Made by a program: the position numbers and the translations under genes
Notes under the pieces: generated by a model
Databases searched by the model: none
Told to the model about the DNA's origin: nothing
The model's input: only the letters and a program-made list of their open reading frames with translations
From: Erysipelotrichaceae bacterium
Lineage (GTDB): Bacteria; Bacillota_I; Bacilli_A; Erysipelotrichales; Erysipelotrichaceae
Length of the DNA stretch: 64,000 nucleotides
NCBI GenBank assembly: GCA_017473335.1
Contig: JAFULN010000026.1
Location: 62,001 to 126,000 of the forward strand
Reading direction: 5' to 3'
Part shown: in pieces, positions 33,750 to 44,132 of the stretch
Layout: each line of letters starts with the position of its first letter
Position numbering within the stretch: position 1 is the first letter of the stretch

Positions 33750-33971
33750 TAAAAAGAAAAACGCCCCTGTGAAGGGACGCTGAATACGTGGTACCACCCG
33801 ACTTACTCATAATTATGAGTCACTTTACGGGATAACGGTTTTCTCCGGATGACGACTTGTGCCGCATCAGCTCCAAAGACCCACTTCTTTGCAGGAAATG
33901 CTGCAGTTTTCACCAGCCACTGCATCTCTTAAGTCATTTTCTTACAAATACTTCTTCTTTTTCTAAGCTCT
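33750..33971 (-). promoter_or_regulatory. T-box riboswitch of trpS
   Basis: On the minus strand the T-box core CGGGTGGTACCACG (33787-33800) is intact, and a terminator GCGTCCCTTCACAGGGGCG plus T run (33752-33780) follows. Stem I occupies the 5' part and contains TGG triplets that can serve as the Trp specifier; I cannot assign the exact one. Uncharged tRNA-Trp would favour the antiterminator and permit trpS expression. Confidence 0.93.
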
Positions 33972-33977
33972 GCATTT

Positions 33978-34006
33978 ATTTAAACATTTTTTTTGACAGG
34001 AATCAA
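33978..34006 (-). promoter_or_regulatory. Promoter of the trpS T-box transcript
   Basis: On the minus strand TTGATT (34001-34006), 17 bases and TTAAAT (33978-33983) place the start near 33971. Confidence 0.6.
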
Positions 34007-34083
34007 GTGATTATGAGAATCAATGTTTGTAAGTTGAAATAAAAAGGATTATAATTCTTTTGTTAAACTGTAAGGAGTTATGT

Positions 34084-35406
34084 ATGTCAGTATGTAAAGA
34101 AAGAGCGTGGAAAACGCTTGAAGAATTAAGCTTTATTCGTGTAGCAGGAACACAAGAAGAATTAAAAGCGGCTCAGTATTTGAAAAATGAATGTGAAAAA
34201 GCTGGTATTAATGCAGAGATCGAAGAATTTGAAATTGATATGCCTGTGATTTCGAAAGCTACTTTTGAAGTTCTTGAACCTTATAAGAAAGAGTATCATG
34301 TGATTGGTATTGGCAAAAGTGGTACTACTGATGAAAATGGCATTGAAACTGAACTTGTTTATATAGAAAATGCTGTTGATGTTCATTTGAATCATGTAAA
34401 AGGTAAGATTTGTCTTCTTCATGGTAGATTAAATCCTGAATTATCTGAAAAATTGATAAAAGCAGGTGCTGTAGGTACAATTTCTATTGCAGGAAGTTTT
34501 TATGATGAAAAGTCTATTGCTGATGAACTTCGTCCAAGAAATACATTTGGAAAGGGTGGTCAGCTTCCAGGATTAGTGATGCATATTTCAGATGCGGAAG
34601 AACTTGTTCGATCTCATCCAGCAAAAGTGAGGATGGTACTGCTTCAGGATGCTGAAAAGAAGGGAATTTCACATAATGTTGTTGCGACGATTGAAGGTTC
34701 TGATTTAAAGGATGAAATATTGACTTTGAGTGCACATTATGACTCAGTGCCATATTCAAAAGGTGCTTGGGATAATGCTACGGGAAGCATTACAGTTCTT
34801 GAGATGATGCACTATTTTGCGAAACATCAGCCTCGTCGTACAGTTAAAGCTGTATGGTGCGGAAGTGAAGAAATTGGTTTGGTTGGATCTAGAAAATACT
34901 GCGAAACTCATAAAGATGAAATGGATAAGACAATCTTTAATATCAATTTTGATATGACTGGGGTTACTTTAGGGCATGAAATCTGTTGTGTCAGTGCATC
35001 AAATGATGTTATGCATGCAATTGAATACCTTGCAAAACTAGAAAACAATGCATTAGAATGTAAATTGGATACTTATTCTTCAGATTCAACAAGTTTTGCT
35101 GGTGCAGGTGTGCCTGCATGTACTTTTGCAAGACTTGCACCTATGGGTGGAGCGCAAATTCACAATCATTATGATACAATGGAACATTTGGATCCTGATT
35201 CATTTATGATTACTTTAAATTTTGCACTTCATTTCGCTAAACAGCTTGTTAATACGACGACTAATCTGATTCCTAGAAAATTTGATGAGGTCATTACAAA
35301 GAAACTGGAAGAAAGAAAGAAATGGTTCTCTGAGGAAAAGGACGAAAAAAAGAAAGAATCAGAAGAGAATAAAGACGAAAAGACTAAAGAAGAAGAAAAG
35401 AAATAG
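34084..35406 (+). CDS. M28-family metallopeptidase (aminopeptidase-like)
   Basis: A 440-residue zinc peptidase without a signal peptide. It has a PA-type insert (about 110-200) and the M28 core with LSAHYDSVPYSKGAWDNATG (about 218, His and Asp ligands), CGSEEIGLVGSRKY (about 260, catalytic Glu), NINFDMTG and the last His ligand in HNHYDTMEHLD (about 360). The end is a Lys/Glu-rich tail of about 40 residues. The ATG at 34084 follows AAGGAG. Substrate unknown, probably peptides. Confidence 0.88.
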   Translation: MSVCKERAWKTLEELSFIRVAGTQEELKAAQYLKNECEKAGINAEIEEFEIDMPVISKATFEVLEPYKKEYHVIGIGKSGTTDENGIETELVYIENAVDVHLNHVKGKICLLHGRLNPELSEKLIKAGAVGTISIAGSFYDEKSIADELRPRNTFGKGGQLPGLVMHISDAEELVRSHPAKVRMVLLQDAEKKGISHNVVATIEGSDLKDEILTLSAHYDSVPYSKGAWDNATGSITVLEMMHYFAKHQPRRTVKAVWCGSEEIGLVGSRKYCETHKDEMDKTIFNINFDMTGVTLGHEICCVSASNDVMHAIEYLAKLENNALECKLDTYSSDSTSFAGAGVPACTFARLAPMGGAQIHNHYDTMEHLDPDSFMITLNFALHFAKQLVNTTTNLIPRKFDEVITKKLEERKKWFSEEKDEKKKESEENKDEKTKEEEKK

Positions 35407-35474
35407 TAGTGGGTGTTTCTTTTCAGAGCTTTGAATTTGATTCAAAGAATGTTATACTGTTAGAGGTGATATCA

Positions 35475-35909
35475 ATGATCGTTGTTTATACTTCTCCTGG
35501 CTGTGCTTCTTGTCGTAAGGTAAAAGCATGGCTGAAGGAAAGAAATTTGAATTATATTGAAAAGAATATCTTTAAGACGATTTTAAATCCAATTGAAATC
35601 AAACATCTTCTTTCTCGATGTGAAAATGGAACAGAGGATTTGATTTCGAAACGTTCAAAGATTATGCAGGAGCTGAATGTAGATATGGAAGAGATGAGTG
35701 TGAATGAATTAGTTGATTTCATTCAGAAGAATCCTTCTGTTTTAAAGCGTCCGATTATTTTAAATGAACGTGTTTTTCAGGTTGGATATGACCAAGAAGA
35801 AATTGACGCATTTGTTCCTGCTGAACTGAGAGCGTTAGCTCTTAGCAGCTGCAACAATCACTGTCCAAATTATGAAGGATGCGGCAAATGCCGTAAAGAA
35901 TTGCATTAA
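35475..35909 (+). CDS. Spx/ArsC-family protein with extra C-terminal Cys cluster
   Basis: The 144-residue protein begins MIVVYTSPGCASCRKVKAWL, with the CxxC redox switch (residues 10-13) of Spx, the RNA polymerase-binding regulator of thiol stress. LKRPIILNE (about 95) is the conserved Arg-Pro-Ile site. After the Spx core it adds about 20 residues with four more cysteines, CNNHCPNYEGCGKC, suited to metal or disulfide sensing. The start at 35475 follows GAGGTGATA. Whether it acts as Spx or as an MgsR-like paralogue is not clear. Confidence 0.82.
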   Translation: MIVVYTSPGCASCRKVKAWLKERNLNYIEKNIFKTILNPIEIKHLLSRCENGTEDLISKRSKIMQELNVDMEEMSVNELVDFIQKNPSVLKRPIILNERVFQVGYDQEEIDAFVPAELRALALSSCNNHCPNYEGCGKCRKELH

Positions 35910-35930
35910 AAAGCACATTTGTGCTTTTTT
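35908..35930 (+). terminator. Terminator of the spx-like gene
   Basis: AAAAAGCAC (35908-35916) and GTGCTTTTT (35921-35929) pair around ATTT. Confidence 0.8.
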
Positions 35931-35954
35931 CTATCCTGCTAGAGGAGGTAGATT

Positions 35955-37106
35955 ATGAAAATACTTGTTGGGTTATCAGGCGGAGTTGATTCTGCCATTG
36001 CAGCACATCTTTTAAAACAACAGGGACATGATGTAACATGTTGTTTTATGCGTAACTGGGATAGTGCTGCCAACAATGATACGTTAGGGAATCCAACCCT
36101 GAATCAGGATGTATGTCCTCAGGAAATGGATTACAACGATGCCAAGAAAGTTGCTGATGCATTAGGGCTGCAACTTCTTCGTATTGATTTTATTAAGGAA
36201 TACTGGGATTATGTATTCTCAAGCTTTATTGATGAATATAAAAAGGGTCGTACACCAAATCCTGATATTTTATGTAACAAATACATTAAATTTTCTAGTT
36301 TTATGGATTTTGCCAAGTCTCATGGATTTGATTGGGTTGCTACTGGGCACTATGCACGTGTTGAACATCATGAAGATTCATCTGTAATGTTAAAAGCAAA
36401 GGACTTAAATAAAGATCAGAGTTATTTTCTTTGTCAGATTTCAAAGGATGCTTTATCTCATACACTGTTTCCTTTGGGTGAAGTCAGCAAACCTGAAGTA
36501 CGAAAGATTGCTCATGAACTGAATCTTCCGATTGCGGATAAAAAGGATTCTACTGGTATCTGTTTTATTGGAGAACGTGATTTTCGTGAATTTTTAAAGA
36601 ATTATCTTCCTGCGAAAAGCGGTAATGTCATTGATGTCACTTCAGGACGTATTTTAAAGCAGCATGAAGGTGTTTTGTATTATACGATTGGTCAAAGAAA
36701 GGGGCTTGATATTGGTGGCCCTGGTGGACCTTGGTTTGTTGTAGGAAAGAATGTACAGACGAATGAACTGTATGTTGCACCACAATCTCATGATGAACTT
36801 CTTTATTCTGATGCATGTATTGTAGATGGTGTCAACTGGCTGTATGATGTTGATGATGAAAAAGATTGCATGGCAAAGTTCAGATATCGTCAGAAAGATA
36901 ATTCAGTTCATTTAAAGAAGCTGTCAGATTCAAAAGTTCTTGTCAGCTATCCTCAGAAAGTTGCTGCAGTAACTTGTGGTCAGGAAGCAGTTTTCTATGA
37001 TGGAGATATTTGTCTTGGCGGAGGCGTTATTGAACAGGTATTTGTCAATGGCAAAGATATGAATGATGTCATTGAGGATACTCTTAAAGGAACCAAACAT
37101 GAATAA
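35955..37106 (+). CDS. mnmA: tRNA-specific 2-thiouridylase MnmA
   Basis: MnmA thiolates U34 of tRNA-Lys, -Glu and -Gln. The 383-residue protein has the PP-loop GLSGGVDSA (5-13), PNPDILCNKYIKF with the first catalytic Cys (about 98) and STGICFIGERDF with the second (about 199), and ends with the beta-barrel. It has a perfect GAGGAGGT-like site. The ezrA-linked desulfurase 4 kb upstream is a likely sulfur donor. Confidence 0.96.
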   Translation: MKILVGLSGGVDSAIAAHLLKQQGHDVTCCFMRNWDSAANNDTLGNPTLNQDVCPQEMDYNDAKKVADALGLQLLRIDFIKEYWDYVFSSFIDEYKKGRTPNPDILCNKYIKFSSFMDFAKSHGFDWVATGHYARVEHHEDSSVMLKAKDLNKDQSYFLCQISKDALSHTLFPLGEVSKPEVRKIAHELNLPIADKKDSTGICFIGERDFREFLKNYLPAKSGNVIDVTSGRILKQHEGVLYYTIGQRKGLDIGGPGGPWFVVGKNVQTNELYVAPQSHDELLYSDACIVDGVNWLYDVDDEKDCMAKFRYRQKDNSVHLKKLSDSKVLVSYPQKVAAVTCGQEAVFYDGDICLGGGVIEQVFVNGKDMNDVIEDTLKGTKHE

Positions 37107-37782
37107 GCAGCAGTCAATAACTTTATGTTTCTTGTATTGTTTTATTTATCTGATTGGATTTCCTCTTTTTGAAATGACTGTATTAAGTCTATTTCAATCA
37201 GATTTTACTATTCGATTTCTTAATGCGTTTGAATGGGCTTTTTATTTAAGCTTTCCTATGATTATGCTGAAACAGGTATATCATTGGATACGTAAAGAAT
37301 TTTATATATTTCTTAACAAACCGTTTAAAAACCTCTTAGCTATTTTAAAAAACTATGGACTGATGATGCTTTCATCTATTTGTCTTAACATGATTTTGCT
37401 TCTTGTATTTCGTTTGGAGAATTCTGGAAATCAGACTCAGCTGATAGAAATGTATGCATCTCAGCCATGGAAAGTAATTTACGCATCTCTTGTATTTGCA
37501 CCAATTGTTGAGGAACTTGTCTTTCGTGGTGCTTTGTTTTCACCGTTTCGCAAAAAGAACATATATGCTGGATATTTGATTTCCTCAGCTGCTTTTGGAT
37601 TTTTACATGTGTATCAGTCATTGTTTAGCGGCAATTTCAAAGATCTTTTGTTTATATTAAGTTATGGATTGCTTGGCAGCTATATGTGCAAGACTTATCA
37701 TGAAACGGATAGTATTATTTCATCAATGATGCTTCATTTTATAAATAATTTTATTTCAGTCATTTTAACTTTTATGATTTAA
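37099..37782 (+). CDS. CPBP-family intramembrane metalloprotease
   Basis: A 227-residue membrane protein with about seven hydrophobic segments. It has the CPBP motifs: VEELVFRGALF (about 140, EExxxR), FGFLHVYQ (His) and HFINN near the end. Members process prenylated or membrane proteins or act in bacteriocin immunity; the substrate here is unknown. Its ATG at 37099 lies within the last codons of mnmA. Confidence 0.85.
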   Translation: MNKQQSITLCFLYCFIYLIGFPLFEMTVLSLFQSDFTIRFLNAFEWAFYLSFPMIMLKQVYHWIRKEFYIFLNKPFKNLLAILKNYGLMMLSSICLNMILLLVFRLENSGNQTQLIEMYASQPWKVIYASLVFAPIVEELVFRGALFSPFRKKNIYAGYLISSAAFGFLHVYQSLFSGNFKDLLFILSYGLLGSYMCKTYHETDSIISSMMLHFINNFISVILTFMI

Positions 37783-37798
37783 GATTGGAGGTGTCTGC

Positions 37799-39991
37799 AT
37801 GTCTGATTCGATTGTCTGCCGATTTGTGTCGATGATCTTTCATTCGGATGCGACCTCTTTTTCTGTTGGACGTTTTCAGCTGTATGAAGTTGAAGAACGT
37901 CAAATGATTGTAACTGGTTATTATCATATTTTAGAAGCTGATACACTTTATCGATGTACAGGCGAATATGTTGAACATCCTAAATATGGAATGCAGTTTA
38001 AGGCTGAAAGAATAGAACGTGTACTGGCTTCAGATGAAGATTCTCTTGTACGTTTTCTTTCTGGCCCATTGTTTCCTGGGATTGGAAAGAAATTTGCACA
38101 AACGATGGTTAATGTTCTAGGTACTGATTTGCTTGATCAGATTCGACAGAATGAAAATGTGCTTGAACTTGTCCCGAAAATGACAGAAAAGAAAAAGAAA
38201 TCTATTTTACAGGGAATCGCAGCTTCTGAAAATCAGTTAGAAAAAACAATTTCATTTTTGTCAAGTCATGGGTTGGGAATTCGCAATATCATGCGTTTGG
38301 ATCGTGTTTATGGTGAGAAAGCATTGGAGCTAATTACCGAAAATCCATATCGAATGATTGATGAAGTGGATGGAATTGGTTTTGCCACTGCAGATAAACT
38401 TGCAATGTCTTTAGGTTTTTCACATGAAAATCCTGTACGTATTGAAGCTTGTCTTGTTTCACTTGTCATGGAGATGTGCATGTCTACTGGTGACACTTAT
38501 GTCAGCTATGAAAAAATAAAACCTGCTCTTGAAAAAAAGCTTGGTTTTGAAATAGAAGATTTTGATGAAATATTATTTTCTGCATTAAGCAGAGGACTTT
38601 TAGAACATGAAGAAGGCAGAATATATCACCATTCGCAGATGAATGCAGAAAAGGCAATTGCATTATTTTCATCAACATTTCCCCTTGTGCCTTTAGAACC
38701 TTATGATACAAAGAAATATATGGAAGAGCTTTCTCTTTTCCAGGATAGTATTTCAATACACTATGATCAAAAACAAATTGAAGCGATTGATAGTTTCTTT
38801 GATCATGATTTGACTATTTTAACTGGTGGTCCTGGTACAGGGAAAACAACGGTTGTAAGAGGTATGGTGAACTTATTTCGAGAATTATATCCTGATCGAA
38901 TGATTGCATGTTGTGCACCAACAGGACGAGCCGCAAAACGCTTGGCAGAATTGACGAAGGTAGAATGTCAGACGATTCATTCTTTGCTGAAATGGGATCT
39001 TGAAACAAATACGTTTGGAATGAATGAGGAATCACCATTAAGTGTGGATTGTTTGATTATTGATGAGTTTTCCATGGTGGATGCTTACTTGTTTGCAGCT
39101 TTATGCAAAGCATCATCACAAATCAAAAAAATAGTGATTATTGGAGATGAAGATCAGCTGCCTTCTGTAGGACCTGGCTGTGTTCTTAAAGATTTGATTG
39201 AATCAAATTTATACCCTGTAACACGTTTGAAAACTATTTTTAGACAAAAAGAGGGTAGTGATGTAATTTCATTAGCTCATGCGATTCAAAAGCGTGATAT
39301 TGAACATCTAAAATACACAGGAGATGTTGCATTTTTTGAATGCTCACAATATGACATAAAATCACTTGTGCTTCAAATTGTACAGTCTGCACTAGAAAAA
39401 GGATATCATTTAAGCGATATTCAGCTTCTTGCCTGCAAATATTCTGGGGTTGCAGGAATTGATCGTTTGAATGCGGCACTGCAGGAGTGTTTTAATCCTC
39501 ATGATCCGTTATTAAAAGAATGGAAAGTAGGACATCGTATTTTTAGAGAAAACGATAAAATACTTCAGCTTAAAAATCAAATAGATGATGGCGTATATAA
39601 TGGTGACATTGGTCTTTTAACTGAAGTGATTGATCCTGATGAAGATTTCAATCATCAGGCTCGATTGATTGTGGATTTTGATGGTATTTTTGCGGAATAT
39701 ACTTCGGAATCTTTTCAGAATATTACTCATGCTTATTGCATTTCTGTACATAAATCGCAAGGATCAGAATATCCAATAGTTATTTTACCGATTGTTCCTG
39801 AAGCTACCTTTATGCTTCAAAGACGTTTAATCTATACTGCTGTATCACGTGCTAAAAAGTCTTTGATTCTTTTAGGAAGTAAAGAATTATTTGAGAAAGC
39901 AGTTTTGAAAGAAGAAAAAACTTTGCGTCATACAACTTTAAAAGAGCGAATGAATAAAATACAAAGTGAACGTATATTTGCACTGGAGTAA
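37799..39991 (+). CDS. recD2: RecD2-type DNA helicase
   Basis: A 730-residue superfamily 1B 5'-3' helicase of the RecD2/YrrC type, which works without RecBC. The N-terminal part has helix-hairpin-helix regions (PGIGKKFA, VDGIGFATADKLA), and then come Walker A GGPGTGKTT (about 343), IDEFSMVD, GDEDQLPSVGPG, FRQKEGSD and SVHKSQGSEYP (about 650). It is implicated in DNA repair and replication-fork maintenance. GGAGGTG precedes the start. Confidence 0.95.
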   Translation: MSDSIVCRFVSMIFHSDATSFSVGRFQLYEVEERQMIVTGYYHILEADTLYRCTGEYVEHPKYGMQFKAERIERVLASDEDSLVRFLSGPLFPGIGKKFAQTMVNVLGTDLLDQIRQNENVLELVPKMTEKKKKSILQGIAASENQLEKTISFLSSHGLGIRNIMRLDRVYGEKALELITENPYRMIDEVDGIGFATADKLAMSLGFSHENPVRIEACLVSLVMEMCMSTGDTYVSYEKIKPALEKKLGFEIEDFDEILFSALSRGLLEHEEGRIYHHSQMNAEKAIALFSSTFPLVPLEPYDTKKYMEELSLFQDSISIHYDQKQIEAIDSFFDHDLTILTGGPGTGKTTVVRGMVNLFRELYPDRMIACCAPTGRAAKRLAELTKVECQTIHSLLKWDLETNTFGMNEESPLSVDCLIIDEFSMVDAYLFAALCKASSQIKKIVIIGDEDQLPSVGPGCVLKDLIESNLYPVTRLKTIFRQKEGSDVISLAHAIQKRDIEHLKYTGDVAFFECSQYDIKSLVLQIVQSALEKGYHLSDIQLLACKYSGVAGIDRLNAALQECFNPHDPLLKEWKVGHRIFRENDKILQLKNQIDDGVYNGDIGLLTEVIDPDEDFNHQARLIVDFDGIFAEYTSESFQNITHAYCISVHKSQGSEYPIVILPIVPEATFMLQRRLIYTAVSRAKKSLILLGSKELFEKAVLKEEKTLRHTTLKERMNKIQSERIFALE

Positions 39992-40020
39992 TTCATACTA
40001 ACCATGTAAGGAGTGATACA

Positions 40021-40170
40021 ATGAAACAGTGTCTGCTTGGTTTAGCTGCTGGTTTATTGGCTGGCATGGCTTTAGCTCATACATATGAGGATGAACTTGA
40101 CAATGCCTGTTATAAAGCTAGCCGAACAAAAAAGAAAGTCATGAGAAAATTTCATGAGTTGAGTGAATAA
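40021..40170 (+). CDS. Small membrane-associated protein (49 residues)
   Basis: The frame MKQCLLGLAAGLLAGMALAH... has a good AAGGAGTGA site and a hydrophobic Ala/Gly/Leu segment (about 4-20). An acidic stretch and a basic RTKKKVMRKF tail follow. It looks like a YtxH- or small-membrane-protein-type peptide anchored by its N terminus. It lies between recD2 and an AI-2E-type permease and is followed at once by a terminator. Family unknown. Confidence 0.65.
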   Translation: MKQCLLGLAAGLLAGMALAHTYEDELDNACYKASRTKKKVMRKFHELSE

Positions 40171-40194
40171 CCCTTTTAAGGGTTATTTCTTTTC
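40167..40194 (+). terminator. Terminator after the 49-residue gene
   Basis: AACCCTT and AAGGGTT pair around TT directly at the stop codon, followed by ATTTCTTTT. The next gene's ATG begins 1 base later. Confidence 0.75.
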
Positions 40195-41136
40195 ATGAGA
40201 AGTAAACATCGTTTAATCGTTTTGCTGGAAGTATTACTTATATGTACTCTCAGCATTCATTTGTTGAATCAATTGCAGCTCTTTTCATTATTTATCACTT
40301 TTTTTGAACTTCTTTATACGATTTTAATTAGTTTGTGCTTCGTATTTATATTTGAACCTATTATTGAAAAAGTACCTTTTAAAAAACGCGGAATCCAATG
40401 TACTGTTGTCTATTTTTTTCTTTTTGTTCTTGTTTTTTTGATAGGTGTATTATTTATGCCAGTTATTGTAAATGAGTGGGAAAAGCTAAAAGAACTGTTT
40501 CAAAAAGTCATTTCTATGGCAACTTCAGAAACTGAACTTGTATTTTCTTATCAGAATGCCTTTGATTCGACCTTAACTTTCCTACAAAAATTTACAGATA
40601 TTTCTTTATCTTATTTACTGGGATATTTTATTTCACTCGAATATTTAGAACTAAAGAATTATTTGTCAAAGAATCTTAGAATAAATCAAATTTTTAAACT
40701 TTATGATGATTTTAAAGAAATGATTTTTTTATATATCAAAGCTCTTGTGTTTGATTTAGGGATTTTACTGACTGCTCAGACATTGGTTTTAAACTTGTTT
40801 CATGTTCGTTATGCATTTTCTTTAGCGTTTGGTTTAGCAGTACTTAATATTATTCCTTATTTTGGTTCAGTGTTTGGTCAAATCATCATCTTTTTTATTG
40901 ATTATTTGACCACCGGTACATTTCGATTCAGTATGATTATGAGTGTATTTGTTGTACAGCAGATTGAATCAAATTGTCTTCAACCGATTCTCTATGGGAA
41001 AGTAATGCATTTAAAGCCTTTATATATATTTATCAGCATTTTATTCTTTGGATCATTTATGGGACTAATAGGTGTTTTGTTTGCACCAGTATTTGCAATT
41101 GCAATTCAACATTTTCTACAACATTTAAAACAGTGA
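40195..41136 (+). CDS. AI-2E family (UPF0118) membrane transporter
   Basis: A 313-residue integral membrane protein with two N-terminal helices, a middle extracytoplasmic segment, and C-terminal helices with the family's LAVLNIIPYFGSVFGQII and QQIESNCLQPILYGKVM motifs. Family members export small molecules or ions (for example AI-2 or Na+/H+); no substrate can be inferred. No clear ribosome-binding site precedes the ATG, which lies right after a terminator, so the true start could be slightly downstream. Confidence 0.85.
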   Translation: MRSKHRLIVLLEVLLICTLSIHLLNQLQLFSLFITFFELLYTILISLCFVFIFEPIIEKVPFKKRGIQCTVVYFFLFVLVFLIGVLFMPVIVNEWEKLKELFQKVISMATSETELVFSYQNAFDSTLTFLQKFTDISLSYLLGYFISLEYLELKNYLSKNLRINQIFKLYDDFKEMIFLYIKALVFDLGILLTAQTLVLNLFHVRYAFSLAFGLAVLNIIPYFGSVFGQIIIFFIDYLTTGTFRFSMIMSVFVVQQIESNCLQPILYGKVMHLKPLYIFISILFFGSFMGLIGVLFAPVFAIAIQHFLQHLKQ

Positions 41137-41187
41137 TTTATGGGAAGAATTGAAATGATATGAGTTCTCGAAAGAGATTTTCTTTTC

Positions 41188-41215
41188 TTGCATAAAAGGA
41201 AAAGTGTGCTATAAT
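41188..41215 (+). promoter_or_regulatory. Promoter of the alaS T-box transcript
   Basis: TTGCAT (41188-41193), 16 bases and TATAAT (41210-41215) predict a start near 41222. Confidence 0.7.
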
Positions 41216-41221
41216 CAATAA

Positions 41222-41440
41222 GTAAATCGTAATGGTTGATGAGTAGTTGAACTAATGTTTTTAGAGACAGGGTGGCTGGTGAAAATCCTGAGCAGAATTC
41301 AATGAAGCTGCTTCCATAGAGTGACTAATCCTCACCGTGACTTCGCGTTAAGAAGAATTAAGGTGCATATCGAAAGATATGAAGATGGATGGTACCGCGT
41401 AAATTACGTTCCTTCAGTTTTTGAAGGGACTTTTTTTGTT
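41222..41440 (+). promoter_or_regulatory. T-box riboswitch of alaS
   Basis: The core TGGATGGTACCGCG (41386-41399) is intact, and a terminator GTTCCTTCA/TGAAGGGAC with T run (41409-41437) follows. A GCT triplet at 41307-41309 within stem I is the probable Ala specifier. Uncharged tRNA-Ala would allow read-through into alaS. Confidence 0.93.
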
Positions 41441-41454
41441 AGGAGGATAATGAA

Positions 41455-44076
41455 ATGAAGAATCTTACAGGAAATCAGGTTCGTCAGATGTTTTTGGATT
41501 ATTTTGCATCCAAAGGTCATATGATTGAACCAGGTGCATCACTTGTACCGCACAACGACCCAACTCTTTTGTGGATTAATGCAGGGGTTGCGGCACTGAA
41601 AAAATATTTTGATGGTTCTGAAAAACCTAGATGCAATCGTATCTGCAATGCACAGAAAAGTATTCGTACCAACGATATTGAAAATGTAGGGAAGACAGCA
41701 CGTCACCATACATTTTTTGAAATGCTTGGTAACTTCTCAATTGGAGACTATTTTAAGGAAGAAGCACTGCAGTATGCATGGGAATTTTTGACAAGTCCTG
41801 AATGGATTGGATTTGACAAGAACCGTATGTACGTCACTGTATATCCAGATGATGAAGTTGCATACAACACTTGGGTAAATAAATGTGGAATTGACCCTAG
41901 TCATATTTTAAAAACACCAAATAACTTCTGGGAAATTGGTGAAGGGCCAGGTGGACCTGACAGTGAAATTTTCTATGACCGTGGACCAGAATTCGATCCA
42001 GAAGGTCTTGGAGAAAGAGCATTCTTTGAAGAACTTGAAAATGACCGTTATATTGAAGTATGGAATGTAGTATTCTCTCAGTATGACTGCAAACCAGCAG
42101 AATTGGATAGAAAAGACTACAAGGAACTGCCGCAGAAAAACATTGATACAGGAATGGGTCTTGAACGTTTGACTTGTCTGATTCAAGGCGGAGAAACTAA
42201 CTTTGATACTGACTTGTTTTTACCAGTAATTCGTGCAACTGAAAAATTAGCTAAATATCCTTATGACGGAGAATATAAGATGGCATATCGTGTTATTGCG
42301 GACCATATCCGTACAGTAACATTTGCATTAGCTGATGGTGCTAATTTCTCTAACGAAGGTCGTGGATATGTATTGCGTCGTGTACTGCGCCGTGCTGTTC
42401 GTTTTGGAATTAAACTGAATATTGAAGGTGCATTTATGTACAAGCTAGTTGAAATCGTTGCTGAAAACATGAAGGATTTCTATCCTTATGTAACTGAAAA
42501 GGTTGCATTGATTTCTCGACTTGTTAAAAATGAAGAAGATACATTCCACAGTACTTTGGCAAATGGTGAAAAACTGTTGATGAATGCTTTGGATGAAGCT
42601 GAAAACAAGATTCTTGATGGGACTGTCATGTTTAAATTGTACGATACTTATGGTTTCCCTAAAGAGCTGACTGCTGAAATCGCCGAAGAACGTGGCTTTA
42701 CAGTTGATATGGATGGCTTTAATGCTGAAATGAGTAAACAGCGTGAACGTGCACGTGCAGCTCGTGAAGATGAACAGTCAATGAGTTCACAGTCTGCTGA
42801 TTTGATGGATTTTGAAGAAAATTCAGATTTCCTTGGCTATGAAACACATTCTATGGATGCAAAAGTGCTTGCATGTTTCAAAAATGGTGTACGTGTATTG
42901 TCAATTGAAGATGAAGGTGACGTAATTTTATGTCAGACTGCATTCTATGCTGAAAGCGGTGGTCAGATTGCGGATACTGGCGTATTGTACAATGATGTAA
43001 TGAAAGCTGAAGTTGTTGATGTGAAGAAAGCACCTCACAAACAACATCTCCATCATATTAAAGTTAATAAAGGTACTGTATCTGAAGGGGATGTTCTGCA
43101 TGGCCAGATTGATTCTGCACGTCGTGTTCGTATTATGGGAAATCACTCTTCACTGCATCTATTGCAGTCTGCATTAAGAGAAATTATTGGTGATCATATT
43201 CATCAGGCTGGATCTTATGCGGGAGATACATATGGACGTTTTGACTTTACTCACTTTGAAAAAGTAACTGAAGAACAGCTTCATCAAATTGAAGAACGCG
43301 TTAATCAGATGATTATGGAATCAAATCCTGTTGTGACGCAGGTTCTTTCTATTGAAGATGCTAAGAATACTGGTGCTATTGCATTGTTTGATGAAAAATA
43401 TGGTGACTCTGTACGTGTTGTCTCTATGGGAAATGTTTCTAAGGAATTCTGTGGTGGTACTCATGTATCAAATACTCAGGAAATCGGTGTCTTTAAGATT
43501 GTTTCAGAAGAATCGATTGGTTCAGGTATTCGTCGTATGACAACAAAGACAAAACTGGAAGCTTACCATGATTTTGTAGAACGTGAAAATACTTTACGCA
43601 TCATCTCTGAAATGCTGAAGATGAATTCTATCTTAGGTGTTGAAGAAAAGGTTCAGGGTGTAATTGAAGATAATGCTGCATTGCGTAAGGAAATTGCTCG
43701 ATTGAATCAGAAGATGATGATGTTGGAAGCTGATGAAATGGTACATTCTGCAAAGAATATCAATGGCATTAATGTGATTATCAAAAAGCTTGAAAATGCT
43801 GATTCTGGCTCATTGAAGGCACTTGCAGAAACATTACGTAACAAGTGTGAAGATTCTTTTGTACTGCTTGCAAATCATGCTGGTGAAAAGGTAGTCTTTG
43901 TTGCTGCAGCATCAAAAGCTGCTATTGCAAAGGGTATTAAGGCTGGAGATATGGTGAAGCTTGCTGCATCTGTCTGCGGTGGTAATGGCGGTGGACGTCC
44001 AGATCTGGCACAGTCTGGTGGTAAAGATGCTTCTAAGATTGATGAAGCTATTGAACAAATTGAATCAAAACTTTAA
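41455..44076 (+). CDS. alaS: Alanine-tRNA ligase
   Basis: A full-length class II synthetase of 873 residues. It has the catalytic core ([36 protein letters not shown]), the editing domain with [13 protein letters not shown] and the zinc-binding CGGTHVSNT (about 666), a coiled coil (about 720-760) and the C-Ala domain with [18 protein letters not shown]-box leader controls it. Confidence 0.97.
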   Translation: MKNLTGNQVRQMFLDYFASKGHMIEPGASLVPHNDPTLLWINAGVAALKKYFDGSEKPRCNRICNAQKSIRTNDIENVGKTARHHTFFEMLGNFSIGDYFKEEALQYAWEFLTSPEWIGFDKNRMYVTVYPDDEVAYNTWVNKCGIDPSHILKTPNNFWEIGEGPGGPDSEIFYDRGPEFDPEGLGERAFFEELENDRYIEVWNVVFSQYDCKPAELDRKDYKELPQKNIDTGMGLERLTCLIQGGETNFDTDLFLPVIRATEKLAKYPYDGEYKMAYRVIADHIRTVTFALADGANFSNEGRGYVLRRVLRRAVRFGIKLNIEGAFMYKLVEIVAENMKDFYPYVTEKVALISRLVKNEEDTFHSTLANGEKLLMNALDEAENKILDGTVMFKLYDTYGFPKELTAEIAEERGFTVDMDGFNAEMSKQRERARAAREDEQSMSSQSADLMDFEENSDFLGYETHSMDAKVLACFKNGVRVLSIEDEGDVILCQTAFYAESGGQIADTGVLYNDVMKAEVVDVKKAPHKQHLHHIKVNKGTVSEGDVLHGQIDSARRVRIMGNHSSLHLLQSALREIIGDHIHQAGSYAGDTYGRFDFTHFEKVTEEQLHQIEERVNQMIMESNPVVTQVLSIEDAKNTGAIALFDEKYGDSVRVVSMGNVSKEFCGGTHVSNTQEIGVFKIVSEESIGSGIRRMTTKTKLEAYHDFVERENTLRIISEMLKMNSILGVEEKVQGVIEDNAALRKEIARLNQKMMMLEADEMVHSAKNINGINVIIKKLENADSGSLKALAETLRNKCEDSFVLLANHAGEKVVFVAAASKAAIAKGIKAGDMVKLAASVCGGNGGGRPDLAQSGGKDASKIDEAIEQIESKL

Positions 44077-44132
44077 AAACTTGTTTCTTTTTCAAGAAGC
44101 ATAGGGTAAAATATCCTTATAAGGAGGAGATC

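Noticed and set aside
33733-33810. N-terminal extension of trpS
   Set aside because: The frame crosses the T-box core and terminator, which are untranslated; AAGGAGG marks the start at 33732.
44077-44132. Terminator between alaS and ireB
   Set aside because: CTTG/CAAG is too short and is not followed by a T run; co-transcription of alaS, ireB and ruvX is more likely.
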